Shown here in pieces: positions 48,001-63,000 of a stretch of 64,000 bases of DNA. Source of the DNA: Cercis canadensis (lineage: Eukaryota; Streptophyta; Magnoliopsida; Fabales; Fabaceae); the NCBI GenBank assembly GCA_003255065.1, contig QAOA01007401.1:242044-306043 (forward strand). Direction: 5' to 3'. Position 1 is the stretch's first letter. The number at the start of each line of letters is the position of its first letter. The translations under genes and the position numbers were made by a program. The notes under the pieces are model-generated. The model worked only from the letters and a program-made list of their open reading frames with translations. It was not told the origin of the DNA and searched no databases.

Positions 48001-51000
48001 AAAAAATCTGCTACTCTAAATACACTGGGCTATATAAGAAAAAAAAATAATCAGCTATTCTAATAAAAGTTAGTTTTCATACATACCTTATTGTTGTTGG
48101 CATACCTTGTTGCTTGTTTGAGCTGCAAACTACCCTCAATTGAAGAGAGAATATTCTCTGTACAGAAGAGAAAAGAGTGTAAGGAAGAGCAGGAAGAGCC
48201 AAGAGGAAAAACAATTAGTGAGAAAGTGAGTTAATTGAACCATGGTTTTGTCCACGTGTTTATCTTATTCATGCCCCAAATTGTGATTGTTTTTCCACTT
48301 GTTTATCATATTGTAACTCAACACTTCTATGAAGCCGAGGCTTTGGTATGGTTGGTGATACTTAATCAGGTCAACACCAGTGGTCATTGTAGGTTAAGAG
48401 GCTAAATAAAACTTTTGTTCTGATGTATATATTTTGTGCTTTGGTAGTTTATAGACACATTTGCATAAACTTTCTTTGGTCAATTGGCTTGAGTTATTGG
48501 AATTAGTTGTTTGCAAATTCTGTTGAGCAATGGATTTGTCCTCTAGTTTTGGTGTATCTTTTATTGTTAAGGATGGTCATTTAGGGGTGTGCAATATATT
48601 CAGTAGATTATTTATTAGGTCAGCTTTTGATGCTTTCAGAAGATTCCCATTCATTGGTCTACTTGACTGAAGACAGCTTTTGTTGATATGGCCTCTGGTG
48701 CCATGCTCATGGTATTTTCATTTCAACTTCCCTTTCAAATATCTGAAGAGATTAGAGGGCATTATGGCATTGATATCTTTGTGTTCTTCTGGTGTTATAT
48801 ATTTTTTTTTTCTGTCCCCCTTTATTTTTGTACTCTTTACTTTGTTGTAATAAAATTTCTTCTTTTATTAAAATAATACTTATTTTCTTATTAAGGATAA
48901 TAATATAAGAGTTCATTTCTTATTTTACTTTGAGTATATCAGTTCTGCTTGGTTATATGGCTGTCTTATAAAGTATGGCAAAATATGGCTCCTTATTGGA
49001 TTTTTGGCACAGCTATGTGAGATCATCAGTCAAGATTCTCTGGGTTCTGTAATTCTGCAGGTTTCATCTATTAAATCTGGAATGTGGAACAGCATCTATG
49101 ATACCTTCCAAGCTATCAGCCATAATGAATTAACTAAGTTACACACTGACAAGAATTCTGAATATGAGACCATAGATGTTGGACCAAGTGTTGAAAATGT
49201 ACCAGACATAACAAAGGACAATTCAGGGAATATGAAGTGTGAGTTTATTTGCCTTCGAATCAAGTTTTCCCTGAATAATTGTATAGTTGTCTTACTTTAC
49301 TTTACTTTACTTTAGTGTTACCTTCTGAAACAATTTTCAGTCTTAATTTTCTTTATAAGCAAATGTGGCAATAAAATGGAATTTAGAAATTATTTGAAGA
49401 TGGATGTGTAGAAGTAATGAAGCCATCCTAAATTATATGCTTTTCATGCTTAATGAACCTATTCTGCCTGAAGTAAAATCTGGGTGCATGGTAGTTTGGC
49501 CACACTTCTATGTATTGAAATTTTATTACAAGAATGTGACAGTGCATGTTTGGTACCTGCAATCAGCTGGATACTGGTCATCCAGGACATGGTCCGTTTC
49601 TGCTGAAGTCTTAGAATCATTTTAGTTTTGATAAACTCAAAGTAACATCTTATTAAGAACTTTTGCAGAAAGTTTTAAAATGGTACGTGCTTTGCCTCAT
49701 TTCTTGTGGAGACATGGAAGAAAAATATTATAGCATAAAGAAAACTAAAAAGAAGGGATGAGGAATGCATCAAATTTACATCTTGATTTACTTGGATGAC
49801 TAAATAGTCATAGGATTAGTTGTAGTCTGTACCCATATAATCTCATAAGGGGATCAACCATATGCATGGCCGTTATTATTAATGGTCCTAATTGTGTTCT
49901 CATTTTTCCCTTTTCTTTGAAAAGAATAATGAGTAAGCATGAATATAATTTACTTTAGGCTGTTAGATTTTTAGTGGGAGTTAGAAGTCAGAATTTTTCA
50001 AGACTAAAAGACATTTTTCTTTGGCCAGGATAATAACTCTTTTGGTTTAGTGATTGTAAAATAAGATGAAGGATAGATTTCCATCGAGTGATAATATGTA
50101 TATTAGGCTTTGGTGTCCTGTTAATTTATAGTGTTGTTTTATTTGTCCATTTTCCTCCTGTTCATTTTGTATCTGGTTGTTTCAATTGACGATATAACAG
50201 TAAATTTGATGTACCAACAAAGACAGAAGGGTGCAGCGTAAGAAGGTTTTTGGCCAAAAATTGATAGAGATAAAATTTTAAAAATAACGGATTGCTTGAG
50301 GTTCTAGGAAGTTTATGTGACTGCATAGTTCCCTGCTAACACTCTTGTAGGATATGTTCATGACTCATTTTCTGAGGAGTTTTAAGAAATTTCTTGTATT
50401 TTCTTTTGATTACCAAAGGATACGAGCATTTTTGTTACTTATTTTTATGTTCTTCCCCTTTATTACACTCCTGTATGAGCAATTTCTTCTACTCTTATCT
50501 CACATTGCAGAAATTTCTACTGAATCTGGCAGGTACTTCTGCTGAAGACATAATCAGAAAAATTGGAATTTATTTTGACCTTGATAATGAAGTATGTGGA
50601 AATAGTAACTCACCTGTACAAAATATAATTATGTGCTTGAGAAAGCTTTGCGACTGTGAAAATTGGGTTGCTGAGCAGTTTTGTGTAAAGAACTTCAGTT
50701 CCCTTGGTTATGGGGATTTCTTAGCATTCCTTGAAAAGTATGTTTGCCAGTTGCCTCATGAGATGCTCAACTTTTTGGTTGGTGGCACACGTGAAAGATC
50801 CTCTTTGGAGGCATGCATGCTGTCAAATCAGTTGGCAGTTTTGATATCACAAGCTCTTGGTAGTTTGTGGGAGCATGAACCTGTAACCAAGCAGATGATT
50901 TCGTTGCTGCTTGCTAGGCAATTTCCGTCAATTAGTTTTGAAGTTAGAGATAATGGTTCTTTTGAAGATTTGCTGGATGCTATGGATAAGCACAAAACCA

Positions 51001-54000
51001 TTGTAACTTCAAAATGTGTTTTATTTTCTGCTACCATGATAGAAAAGGACCATTTTGGAGACTCATTAGGTCTTAGAGATGACAGTTGGTCTGAAATCAC
51101 TGCTGATAGATCTGAGATAGGCCAGAAAACAAGAAGCTCTGGAACTGTCACAGCCAAAAATGCTATTGAAGTCTTACTTAGGGCACCAATGTTGTCTGAC
51201 TTGAGCAAGTGGTCACATTGGGATCTTATGTTTGCACCCTTCCTTGGCTCTCTCGTATCGTGGTTGTTGAATGAAGTAAACACCAAAGAGTTATTGTGTT
51301 TGGTGACTAGAGATGGAAAGGTGATACGGATAGATCAATCTGCTACTTCAGACTCTTTCTTAGAGGCTGCAGTTCGAGGAGCCTCTTTCCAAACAGCTAT
51401 ACAACTGCTATCTCTGTTCTCAGTTGTTGGTGGAAAAAAGTATGTTCCATTGTCACTTCTAAAATGCCACGCCTGTCATGCATTTGAAGTCATGTTGAGA
51501 AACTCTCTGGAAACTATCGAAGTTATTGATGATGGGAATTCTCTCCTGCCTGGAGATGATTTATGTAGGATAAAAAAGTACACTGAAATTTCAACTACTA
51601 ATATGAGAAGTGAGTTGCACAAACATGTAAACAAAATGAATAAGTCGGTGCCCGTTCTGTCAAGGTTTGTACTTGATTGTCTTGGCTATCTTCCTGCTGA
51701 GTTTTGTGGATTTGCTGCTGATGTCTTGCTTTCTGGGATGCAATCAGTTTTCAAGGATGCTGCTTCAGCTATTTTATGTGAATGCAGCAACATGGACCAA
51801 CATGTCATGCTTCATGAAGTAGGATTGTCTATTGGTATCTCAGAGTGGATTGATGACTACCATGCATTTAATTTGAAAAATACTGCTGACTTGTTTTTTG
51901 CTGGTGATTCATGCTTGGAATCATCCAAGACTGACATAAGTAGAGGCCTGAAGCACAACCAAGATGTCTTGAATAAGTTTTCCATGCCTGAAGGAAATAT
52001 GGTTGTATCAGTTGTGGGAGGTAGGTTTACTAAAGGTTGTGCCGAAATCAATCAAACAGCTGATAGAGAAAAGTCAACAGATGATAAATCTGTTAGTGGT
52101 TGCCTGGAAGATTCACCTAAATTTGGTGAAGATAGGGATGCAGCTCTTGTCATCGAATCTATTAGGCGAGATGAATTTGGTCTAGATCCAAGTTTCTCTG
52201 ATATTGAGAGTAGCATGTTGAAGAAGCAGCATGCTCGCTTAGGTAGAGCACTACATTGTCTATCACAAGAATTATATTCCCAGGATTCTCATTTCATTCT
52301 TGAACTGGTAAGAATATTCCTTTACTTCTTTTCTGCTGCTTAGGAAAATCTACACTTCAATAAAGGTAGGAGAAGTTTATACTTTAAAGTAAGAATGAAC
52401 ACATGGTCTGTAGTCTCCCTTTTATTCCTCTTTCTTTTGTATTGTTTGCTCTTGCAATGTATTAAGATGATGTGAAGTGTGAAACTCTAAGATTTGCTAA
52501 ATCTAATGAAAGGCTTAGTAATTAAAATTTTCTGAGCAGTCAAGTTTTGGCGAGAAGGAAAGATATAATATGGCTATGAAGCAGTGTTAGTCAGTTGGAA
52601 ATTGTTTCTAATCTTTAATTGAGAGTTTCTGGTATTAGGAATATCCATAAGCATTACTTTTGATGTAGAACATGGAGAAGACAGCAACATATAACAGAAT
52701 TAGGGTAAGGATAGGGGAGGATTGAAGTTGGTACATGAGAATAGGGTTTTTGGGTACAAAAACCTTTCAGATCTGAAATATTATGTTAATTAGTAAGAAA
52801 ATAAACTGTTTTCTTTTTACTCTAGGTAGTCTATTTATATCAATAATAAAAATTGTAAAATTCTGAGAATAATTTCTCTCTTACTACTATTGACAACCAG
52901 ACTTTACATATATAGGAATTGATGACAGCAATCAATTCTTAATTATAAGCAATAGCCTAATCTAAGGGATTCTATTTACATTAATTATCCCTAGTCAGCT
53001 ATCCTAATAAATACAATTAACTACAGCTGATTAAATACAATAACTCCAGCTGATTGAATTCAATCAGCTATCCCTTAATTTCCTCCCTTAATATCCGGGA
53101 TTTCCAACACNTTCTTCCCATCTAGCCTATGATTTGTAATGACTAGAGAAGAATTTTCACCAAAGGAAGAGATACCCGGAGTGGACAAACTGGTATTACT
53201 ACCAGAACTCTCTTTTCCCGAAAGATCCATGGTTTGAACTTGCTCTGATACCATGTAAAATTCTGAGAATAATTTCTCTCTTACGACTATTGACAACCAG
53301 ACTTTACATATATAGGAATTGATGACAGCAATCAATTCCTAATTATAAGCAATAGCCTAATCTAAGGGATTCTATTTACATTAATTATCCCTAGTCAGCT
53401 ATCCTAATAAATACAATTAACTACAGCTGATTAAATACAATAACTCCAGCTGATTGAATTCAATCAGCTATCCCTTAATTTCCTCCCTTAATATCCGGGA
53501 TTTCCAACAAAAATTGACTACCAAATAAATATCCTTCTAGAATTCCTAGCCCATGTAATATCCTATTAGAACTTCAGTTCTATCAAAAATATCCTAAAAC
53601 TTCCTAAATAACCAAATCAAACCCCTGAGAATATTCCCTAAAAAATTAATGACGTACTATGACAACACTAAAGTCTAAACTACTCATAAGACTGAAAATC
53701 ACAATCAGCCCCAAAATAGATTCTGAGATAATAGGGTCTTTAAACTTGAGCTTTCTTGATGCTAGTCCATCCTGCATCAACTAAACTCACACTTCCTCAT
53801 TTTAGACTATGGTGGCATTCTGTAGAAATAGAATGAGTGACTGAATGTGATTAATCTTGAGGAATACTTTTTGTATCTATAATGATTATTAGGTGCTGTT
53901 GACGCTTATAGTAAATTATTCAAATTTTAGATTTATTGTCAGTATTGGAAATCTAGTGAAATGTTCTGCTGCTGGTAGCTTTGGAGTTGATGCTCTGCAC

Positions 54001-57000
54001 ATGTATCTAACTGTTCCTTGTATTGGCTCAGGTTCAAAATGCGGATGATAATAATTATCCAGGGAATGTGGAACCAACTCTAACATTTATCCTTCGAGAT
54101 TCTGATATTATTGTTTTGAATAATGAGCAAGGCTTCTCTGCTCAAAATATGAGAGCACTTTGTGATGTTGGAAATTCAACCAAGAAAGGATCTAATGCTG
54201 GATACATAGGGAAGAAAGGCATTGGCTTCAAGTCTGTGTTTCGAGTATGTTGAAGAATCATTGTTGTCCTTTCATTTTATTTTATTTGGTTTTAATATAG
54301 TATTTTTCTTTCAAATATAAATGGCAAGAAATCAAAGTTTCAAACAACGACAATAGTGTAATAATTATATCTATTCGTATTGTTCCTAAACTATCTACTT
54401 TTATTTTCTTCTCCTGTGTGATTTTTTTTGTAATTGTCTATTATTAGGTTTCTCTTTAGTTTTGTGTAATTTTTACCATCTATCAGATTTTGGCAATACT
54501 TATATGATTTAGTAGTCTTCCCTTTAGAGCATTAACTTCTAGGAATTAATAATGCAATTTTGGTAAGTTATTTATTTATATAAGAAATGTCATGCTTTTG
54601 ACTGAGATGAAAAACATATTATCGATCTTAGGTATTGTCAATCTGGATAAATGCTTGACAATATTTTAGAATTGATTTGAAAGTATAGTTATCTGCATAA
54701 GGTCATAGCTTTTCCAAATAGAACATTCTATGTGGCTAGAGTTGTGCATTCAAGGATTCATCACTATTAATCTATTAGTATTTAATCAAGGTTTCACCAT
54801 TTATGATTTATTATCTCAGATGATAAATTATGCAGGACATGCCATTAACTTTGGAGGTTTTCTGTCTCTTATGAAGGATTATGTTTATGAATCTATGATA
54901 GAATTACAGTTTTGTGCTGGCATTGTTTGAGTTAAAAGTTATCACAACAACTGTTGTTCTTGGCCCCCTACTCTCTCAGTCCAATCTCTTGCTTTACTCT
55001 TTCTCTTTCCAACTTCTCTCTTATTTCTGCATCACATGAGACTGGAAACTGTCATGGGGATTAAAGGAGCAGACTCTGGCGTTTATGCTAGGAGTTCAGA
55101 TCATTGTTTGACTACAGATGATGTCCTTGCATAATTTGTCTCTGCAATTTAGAGAATATGTCCCCCATTTGTTATTTATTTTCTTCTGATTATGAGTTTC
55201 AATAACTTTGGTTGGTTTTGATGCAGGTTACAGATGCTCCAGAGATTCATTCTAATGGTTTTCATGTCAAATTTGATATAAGTGAAGGCCAGATTGGCTT
55301 TGTTTTGCCCACAGTAATACCTCCTTGCAATATTGACCTGTTCTGTAGAATGGCATCTACTGGTTCTGATTCATCTGATGATAATCTGTGGAATACATGC
55401 ATTGTGCTTCCATTCAGATTTCAACTCTCAGAAGGAACTGTCATCAATAGCATTATGAGTATGTTTTCAGATCTTCATCCTTCGTTATTACTGTTTCTTC
55501 ACCGCCTTAAATGTATCAAGTTAAGAAACTTGCTCAATGATACACTTACTGTTATGAGAAAAGAAATTGTGGGAGATGGTATCATTAAGGTTTCGCATGG
55601 TAAAGAGAAAATGGCATGGTTTGTAGTATCTCAGAAGTTGAAGACAAATCTGATTCGTTCTGATGTGAAAACAACCGAAATCTCCATGGCATTTACGCTG
55701 CAGGAATCAGATAGTGGGTACAGTCCATGTTTAGATATACAACCAGTTTTTGCATTTCTTCCCTTAAGAACATATGGCCTTAAATTTATTCTTCAAGGTG
55801 ATTTTGTTCTTCCCTCATCTAGAGAGGAAGTTGATGGGAATAGTCCCTGGAATCAGTGGTTATTGTCAGAGTATCCCACTTTGTTTGTCAGAGCACAGAG
55901 AGAGTTTTGTGCACTTTCCTGTTTTAGGGGTAAGCTAGGAAAAGCACTGTCTGCTTTTATGAGCTTTGTTCCTTTAGTTGGGGAAGTGCATGGTTTTTTC
56001 TCCAGTCTTCCCCGCTTGATTATTTCTAAACTACGTATGACAAACTGCTTACTTGTGGAAGGGGACAACAATGAATGGGCTCCTCCATGCAAGGTCTTGA
56101 GAGGTTGGACTGAGCATGTGCGGAGTCTTCTTCCTGATGGCTTACTTCATGAATACCTTGGGCTCAAATATTTGGACAGAAATATAGCATTGTCTGATAT
56201 GCTAGCGAGGGCACTAGGCATTGAGGACTTTGGAATCAACATTCTTGTTAGAGTACTGTCAGCTTTATGTCACACAAAGAGTGGGATGATGCCAATGGGT
56301 ATGAGTTGGTTGGCTTCATTTCTAAATACACTCCATGTATTGTTGCTCAATTCATCTGCCAAAATATCAACCAAATATGAAACAAGAGAAGATATTTTAG
56401 AAAGTCTTAGAAAAATCCCATTTATTCCACTTTCAGATGGTACTTACAGCTCAGTGGATGAAGGCACTATATGGTTAAACACCGATACCTTAAGCAAAGG
56501 GTTTAATGGTGAGCATAGACTTGAAACTTTCCCTAATATATGTGCTAAACTTCGGACAGTAAGTCCTTCCCTTTTTTCTGCATCTTCTGCTGATAATTCA
56601 AACTCGAATATGACTTTCCTGGACAATGTTACTAGTTTCCTTCAGAGTATTGGTGTTCAACAGTTGTCTGCGCATGATATTCTTAAGCTGCATATCTTAC
56701 CAGCTATATCTGGGGAAAAAATGGCAAACATGGACAAATTGTTGATGACAGAATACATATGTTTTGTAATGCTACATCTAAAGACTACCTGTTCTGATTG
56801 TTCTATTGAAAGGGAGCTTATAATCTCAGAGCTACGATGTAAACCTTCGGTATTAACAAATTGTGGTTTTAAATGTCCTTCTGAGGTACCAGTTCATTTC
56901 TGTAGAGAATATGGAAATCCTGTCAATGCAAAAGCGTTGGCTGATGTTGTGAGTATGAGGTGGCATGAGGTTGACATCAATTATCTAAGGCACCCAATAA

Positions 57001-60000
57001 ATGAGTCGCTTTCATGTGGACTGACAAATTGGAGGGAATTCTTCAAGGAAATTGGCATCACGGATTTTGTTCAAATAGTTCAGGTGGATAAGAGTGTTGC
57101 TGATGTTAGTGATGCCGCTTTTAAGCATGTGATGTGGGATAGGGGTCTAATATCCCCTGACTCAATAGCCAGAGATTGGGAATCCCCGGAACTACTACAA
57201 TTAGTATCCCTGTTGTCTAAAAGTGGCAATCAGGAAAATTGTAAACGTCTCTTGGAGACTCTTGATGTATTATGGGATTCTTGTTATAGTGATAAAACTA
57301 CAGGTTACTTCTCTTCTAAATCTGGTGGGGATGGCTATCCTTTTAAGTCTACTTTTATATGCAGCTTATGTGATCTACAGTGGACAGCATCAACCATGGA
57401 TGATGAGCTCCACTACCCGAAAGATTTATTTTATGATTGTGAAGAAGTGCGGAAGATCCTGGGTGCTTCTGTGCCATATGCTGTTCCAAAGGTTAGTTTT
57501 GCATACATGGACTGTAATATTCTCTCACCGTGCGTGTGCATGTGTAATTTCAGATTTTAAATAAAAATGGGAGTAGGACTTGATTGTATACCGCCATATT
57601 TTCCTTATTAAACCAGGTGAAAAGTGAAAGGCTTGTAAGTGATGTTGGGTTTAAGACTAGTGTTACACTTGGTGACATTTTGGATATCTTTAAAGTCTGG
57701 AGAAAATCAAAGACTCCTTTCAAGGCCAGGTACGCTTCTATGCCTTTTGCACCCAAACAGATGATTTTCAGACATTAGAGTAACCACCTTGTATGGAGAC
57801 TTTTTGAATATTGATCATATATTACATGAGTATTTTACGGTATAGCTTCACCTTTGTTGAATATTTCTCATGGAGGACTAATATATTCTATTCCAGTGCT
57901 ACATCCTAGTGATTTTGTAAGACTCCTGTATGCCTAAAATCAACGTTCAAATCATGAAAAGATAGGATTGTGCCCTTTTTCCCCCATCTTTATTAGGTTG
58001 GAAAGGCAAGTGAACTTCGTGAAAGTAATTATAAATATACCAAGCAGGGTTATTGAATATTTGATTAGAGCATTCTGCAGGATGTTAGACTTGTATAATG
58101 ATAGACTTGTCCCTTTGAACCATCAACGTTGGGCTTACTTGGCGTTAGAGGAATAATTTTTTTAGTCAAGAAGAAGAATCTTTTTGTGTACATTGAGAGT
58201 GGAAGTCTTGCAAAACTCGGAACTGTTGATTGTTTATTCCCTTTTCTTTCTCCTTTCACTATGGTCTTTTTAGAATTCCTAATTCAAGTGTACTTTTTAG
58301 TTCTTTTGTGTATTTTTAGACTTTAGGGTGTCTGATTTTGTGTTATTCTAGTGTACTAGAGTCATGGCACTTTGGCAATTTTCATGCATTAGCCAAATGA
58401 TCTTAAGCAGATCCTGCAAAAAACTTTAATGTTCTGACGAAAGACTAGTTGTTTTACCTCAAACATCTATTATTGGTGCCCAATCAGTTCAAACTCGAGG
58501 TATTTGGGTTTCCATATTGTTTTCTGTGCTGAGAGAGATGCTCGTATAGGATTATTTTTCGAAGTATATTGCAACTGATTAGGTTTTGTTTAGTTAATAT
58601 ATAGAAGACTTAAATTTTTGGTAAAAAAGAAATTTATTTATGAAGACTTCAAGATAATGGAGGATAAGACATTCCCTGAAACAGTGGGGAACAAAAAATA
58701 AATAAAGGTGAAAATATTTTGATTCTTGTGTAGATATCATCCTCAAGTTTGATATACTTTTGCTCTGACTTTCATATGCCTTTGCTGTTTCAAAATATTA
58801 TTCTGTTGCTTATAGAAACAACACCAACCCCCCCCCCCCAAAAAAAAAAAAAAAAAAAAAAAAAAGAAGGCATAATATAAAATTAAAATATCTTTGCTGG
58901 TATACTGCTGTGAATGTATTTGTTATATTACCTGTTGGCCTTTGTCCTTGCGGGCAATAACAATCAATATCTTTGTTTCAGCATTCTGTATCAAAGGAGG
59001 AAATGGACTATTTTTGGCTTTGCTTCCTTTATTTTATTTGGGATTTATGAATTCACTCATGTAATTGGTTCTCACAATTTTCTCTTTTTTGTATTTATTT
59101 TGGCAGCATCACACAAATGTCCAAATTATATGCATTCATTTGGAATGAAATGGGTACTTCAAAGCAAAAAATCATGGAGGAATTGGTGTCAGGGCCTTTT
59201 ATATTTATCCCATTCTCATCTGTCTCTAGACATGAGGATGTTGTATGCGGGATGTTTTTGTCTCCCTATGAAGTCTATTGGCATGATTCAACTGGCTCTG
59301 TAGAGCAAATGAAGGAGATCCATCTTCAGTCCAGCTCAATGGAGGCAACTCATTCCCCTCTAAACAAGTCCTTGTGCAATATTTACCCTGGCCTTCGTGG
59401 TTTCTTTGTTGATGAGTGCGGAGTACAAAAGGCACCTCCTCTCTGCAGCTACATTCAGATTTTGCAGCAGTTATCAACTGTTACTTTACCTTCACAGGCA
59501 GCAAATAAAGTAAGTTTTCAAGCTGTTAGTGATAGATGATTTCTTTTCAATGTGGGTTTCCCTGAATCCTCTTTATTTCTCTTCTTCTCCAGGTTTTCCA
59601 AGTTTTTGTCAAGTGGGCAGATGGACTGAAATGTGGATTGTTGAGTCCGGAGGATATCATACATCTGAAAGAATGTCTTTCAAAATTGGAATTTACAGTG
59701 CTTCCCACTGTCCAAGACAAGTGGGTTTCATTGCATCCTTCCTTTGGTCTTATGTGCTGGTCTGATGATAAAAATTTGAAAAAAGAATTCAAGCATTTGG
59801 ATAACCTTGACTTTCTATACTTTGGAGAACTAAATAAGGATGATAAAGAGATGCTCCAAACAAAAATTTCCACCCTCTTGAGAATCTTAGGTATTCCAGC
59901 CCTCTCGGAGGTATAATCATTTTCTTGCTCTGATATTCTTTCACCGTTTTCATGATATGATTTATTGCAGTCTGGACACTTCTGTTGTTCCCCTATTATT

Positions 60001-63000
60001 ATACTGTAAATGCATATGGTGTTATTGCCCTTATTGTTAAAGGCATCTACATGCTGCCTGTAGACATGTATAATATTTTGTGTTTGCCTTAAATACTGGA
60101 ATTTTGCTTGGAGTGAGATAGATGTGTGCCCAGAGTGGCATAGCAGAGTTAGTAATGGATGTTTTCTGAGTTATCCATAACTCAAATGATGGCAAGAGAT
60201 CAAGAATAAAGGCATGTTGATAACATTTGTGTTTGCAAAAAGAGTGATAAGATACGAAGACATGACTGGTAATTAGTGTTGCTATATATGGTGAATAGTG
60301 AACATGTCTGTCCATTAGGGTGGGGAGCTAAAATTGATGAAATGATCATATGAGATCATCTTCTGTTTACTCCTTTTTCTGTTTAAGAAATTTGTCAAAT
60401 TTAAAAAGAAAAAATAGATTGACGGAATGTATTTGGGGTTTCACAGATATGGTTTCCAAATATTTATGGAGTTTGAATAGCCTTTTGGAAATATGGAAAA
60501 TCCGGGTATTATAGATAGTTAAAATGAGATTAAGAAAGTGGAAGAGTCTAGGTATCATGCTGAAGATGCACAAGCATCAAAGCTATATTATAATTCGCAT
60601 TCAACAATCCAAGATCTAAATGTTTTCATGAACATGTTTTCCCCATCCATTCAGAGGCATCATATTATGAATTGATATGTAGTGTTGAGGTTTAGATTTT
60701 ACCTTCATTTATCTTGATTTCCTATTTTCCTTGACTTGTCAATTATACAAGACTATGATAGGACATCTATTAGGGTATCTACATGACTCTCTAAAGCTGG
60801 GCTGGGAGCTTTTTACTCATGAGAGAAGATACTATAGGGGAACAATGAGTTCTCCTAGTGTAAAAATTCTCCGGGAAGATTAATTAACAGTAATTCCTCT
60901 TTTCAAAACAAAATTGGGGGTGTTTAATGGAGATAATTATTTTTGTTTCATAGTTTTTTTTTTTTTTGCCCCCCTTTTCTGATAATAAACAGGCATAGGC
61001 TTGATAAGCTATGCTGCTGGATAATGGATAAAAATTAGCATAATAATTATGAATCTTTTTACTTGAGAAAGAGACATTTGATATGGATGTGAATCCTTAT
61101 GTTAATGGATTAATTGCAGGTTGTAACTCGTAAAGCAATATGTTATGGATTTGCTGATTGTAGCTTGAAAGAATCATTCGTGAACTGGATTCTTCCATAT
61201 GCTCAGCGCTACATACATGAACTTCATAGTGATAAATATGCTCAACTCAAGCAGTCTGGATTTGATATTCTGAATCGCCTTAAAGTCATTGTTGTTGAAA
61301 AGCTGTTCTACAGGAATGTCATAAATAGCTGTCACAGTGAATCAAAAAAGCGAGTCGAATGTAGTTGTCTTCTCGAGGTATGCTGGAATCCAGTCTTTAA
61401 AAGAGATTGAGAAGAAAATTACATTCTATTATTTGGGTGTATGTTCCTGAAAGAAACTTAAAACTGCTTTTAGGGACCACATGTTCCATAATTGGAGAAA
61501 GAAATTTAAAGCTTGAATCAAAAATTTTGCTATGACGACCCTGAAAATGGCAAAGAGAAAAGACCCTAAATTACTTTTTCTATACAATTTTTAACTTTAA
61601 TATTTAAATCCTAGGGGATTAATTCAGTTCTTTTGTATTCATCTTAGCATACTCAAGTATCTATACACGTCATTTGATTTGTGATTCATCATCATGAATT
61701 CAAGTGATTTTTGATATTTCATTAACGTACCAGTAAATATTTTAGAGCATTCGTGATTTGATTCTATACAGAAACTAAGCAATTGCTGTGCCTGGAACAT
61801 AATTTTATGTTTGTAGTATAGCTACCTAATGCTAGTTACATATATTTAATATGGGTGCTAAATTTTCTCTCTGAACCTTTATCCTAATATCTACAGGAAA
61901 ACATTTTGTATACCACAGAAGAATCAGATTGTCATGCTTTGTTTATGGAGCTTTCTCGTTTGTTATTTGATGGGACTCCTGCATTACACTTGGCAAATTT
62001 CCTTCACATGATAACAACCATGGCAGAATCCGGTTCACCCAAGGAGCAAATAGAATTTTTCATATTGAATAGCCAAAGGGTGCCAAAACTTCCTGATGAA
62101 GAATCCGTTTGGTCGCTCTCATCTGTCTCTTCATCGATAGAGACTGATAAGTTGCACGCCTCAAATCTTGTACCATTAACAACTGAACAGATCATTCCAA
62201 GAAGGAGGACTGGAGTAAACTCAAACTGGCCACCTGCTGATTGGAAAACTGCACCTGATTTTAACTATGCTCGCGCTAATGGTTTCAAGACACAAGCTGC
62301 CCACATTAGTAGCTGTATAGAAATTAAGGATGATGACTCTGAAAGCATTATTGCTCCACCAGTTTGTACTGATCCAAAATTAGTCTCTGCTGACTGGACT
62401 ATAATAGGAGAGCCAGCAGCAAGTTCGGTGGCATTAGTGTTGCCTGAAACTGTCAACTTGGAAGATCAATCCTGTCGTGATTGTGAGCCCACCACTGCTT
62501 TGGGTCTTCATACTGGATCCAAGCCTGATAGTTTAGGTGAAGAACTGGATGAACCTCAATTGAATTCGAATGCTTTTAGCAAGAGAGATCGGCTTCAATC
62601 TGGCACACCTGATGCCGCACAAGCAATGGTAACAGGCAGACTAGGTGAGCGTCTTGCGTTCAAATACTTTGCTGGGAAGTTTGACAAGACCACTAAGACC
62701 GCTGTCAAGTGGGTTAATGAAGTTAATGAAACGGGACTACCATATGACCTTGTCATAGGAGAGAAGACAAATAAAGAGTTCATAGAAGTGAAAGCAACCA
62801 GATCTCCAAGGAAAGACTGGTTCATCATATCATCGAGAGAGTGGCAATTCGCAATTGATAAAGGTGAATCTTTTAGCATTGCACATGTAGCATTAATGGG
62901 TAATAATGTTGCCAGGATTACAATATTCAAAAATCCAGTGAAGTTATGCCAGTTAGGTGAGCTGCAATTGGCTGTTATGATGCCGAGACAACAGAAGGAG

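Larger units (their letters stand above)
52849..53514 (-). mobile_element. Internally deleted Ty1/copia element in NOV intron 6
   Basis: Two nearly identical 256-bp LTRs (52854-53109 and 53254-53509) are flanked by a perfect 5-bp duplication AAAAT (52849-52853 and 53510-53514). Only about 144 bp lie between them: a tRNA-Met primer site, the first 39 codons of gag, and a single N at 53111 next to the left LTR. The internal part may be truly deleted, or the assembly may have left it out at the N. The LTR and gag start resemble the element in intron 4, so both belong to related families. Confidence 0.88.

Noticed and set aside
48570..48600. TAGGGGTGTGCAAT, similar to hAT transposon ends (also near 2754)
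   Set aside because: No matching second end or 8-bp target duplication was found at either place.
50828..51286. 152-codon frame on the - strand
   Set aside because: It is the shadow of NOV exon 6, which reads well in the + direction.
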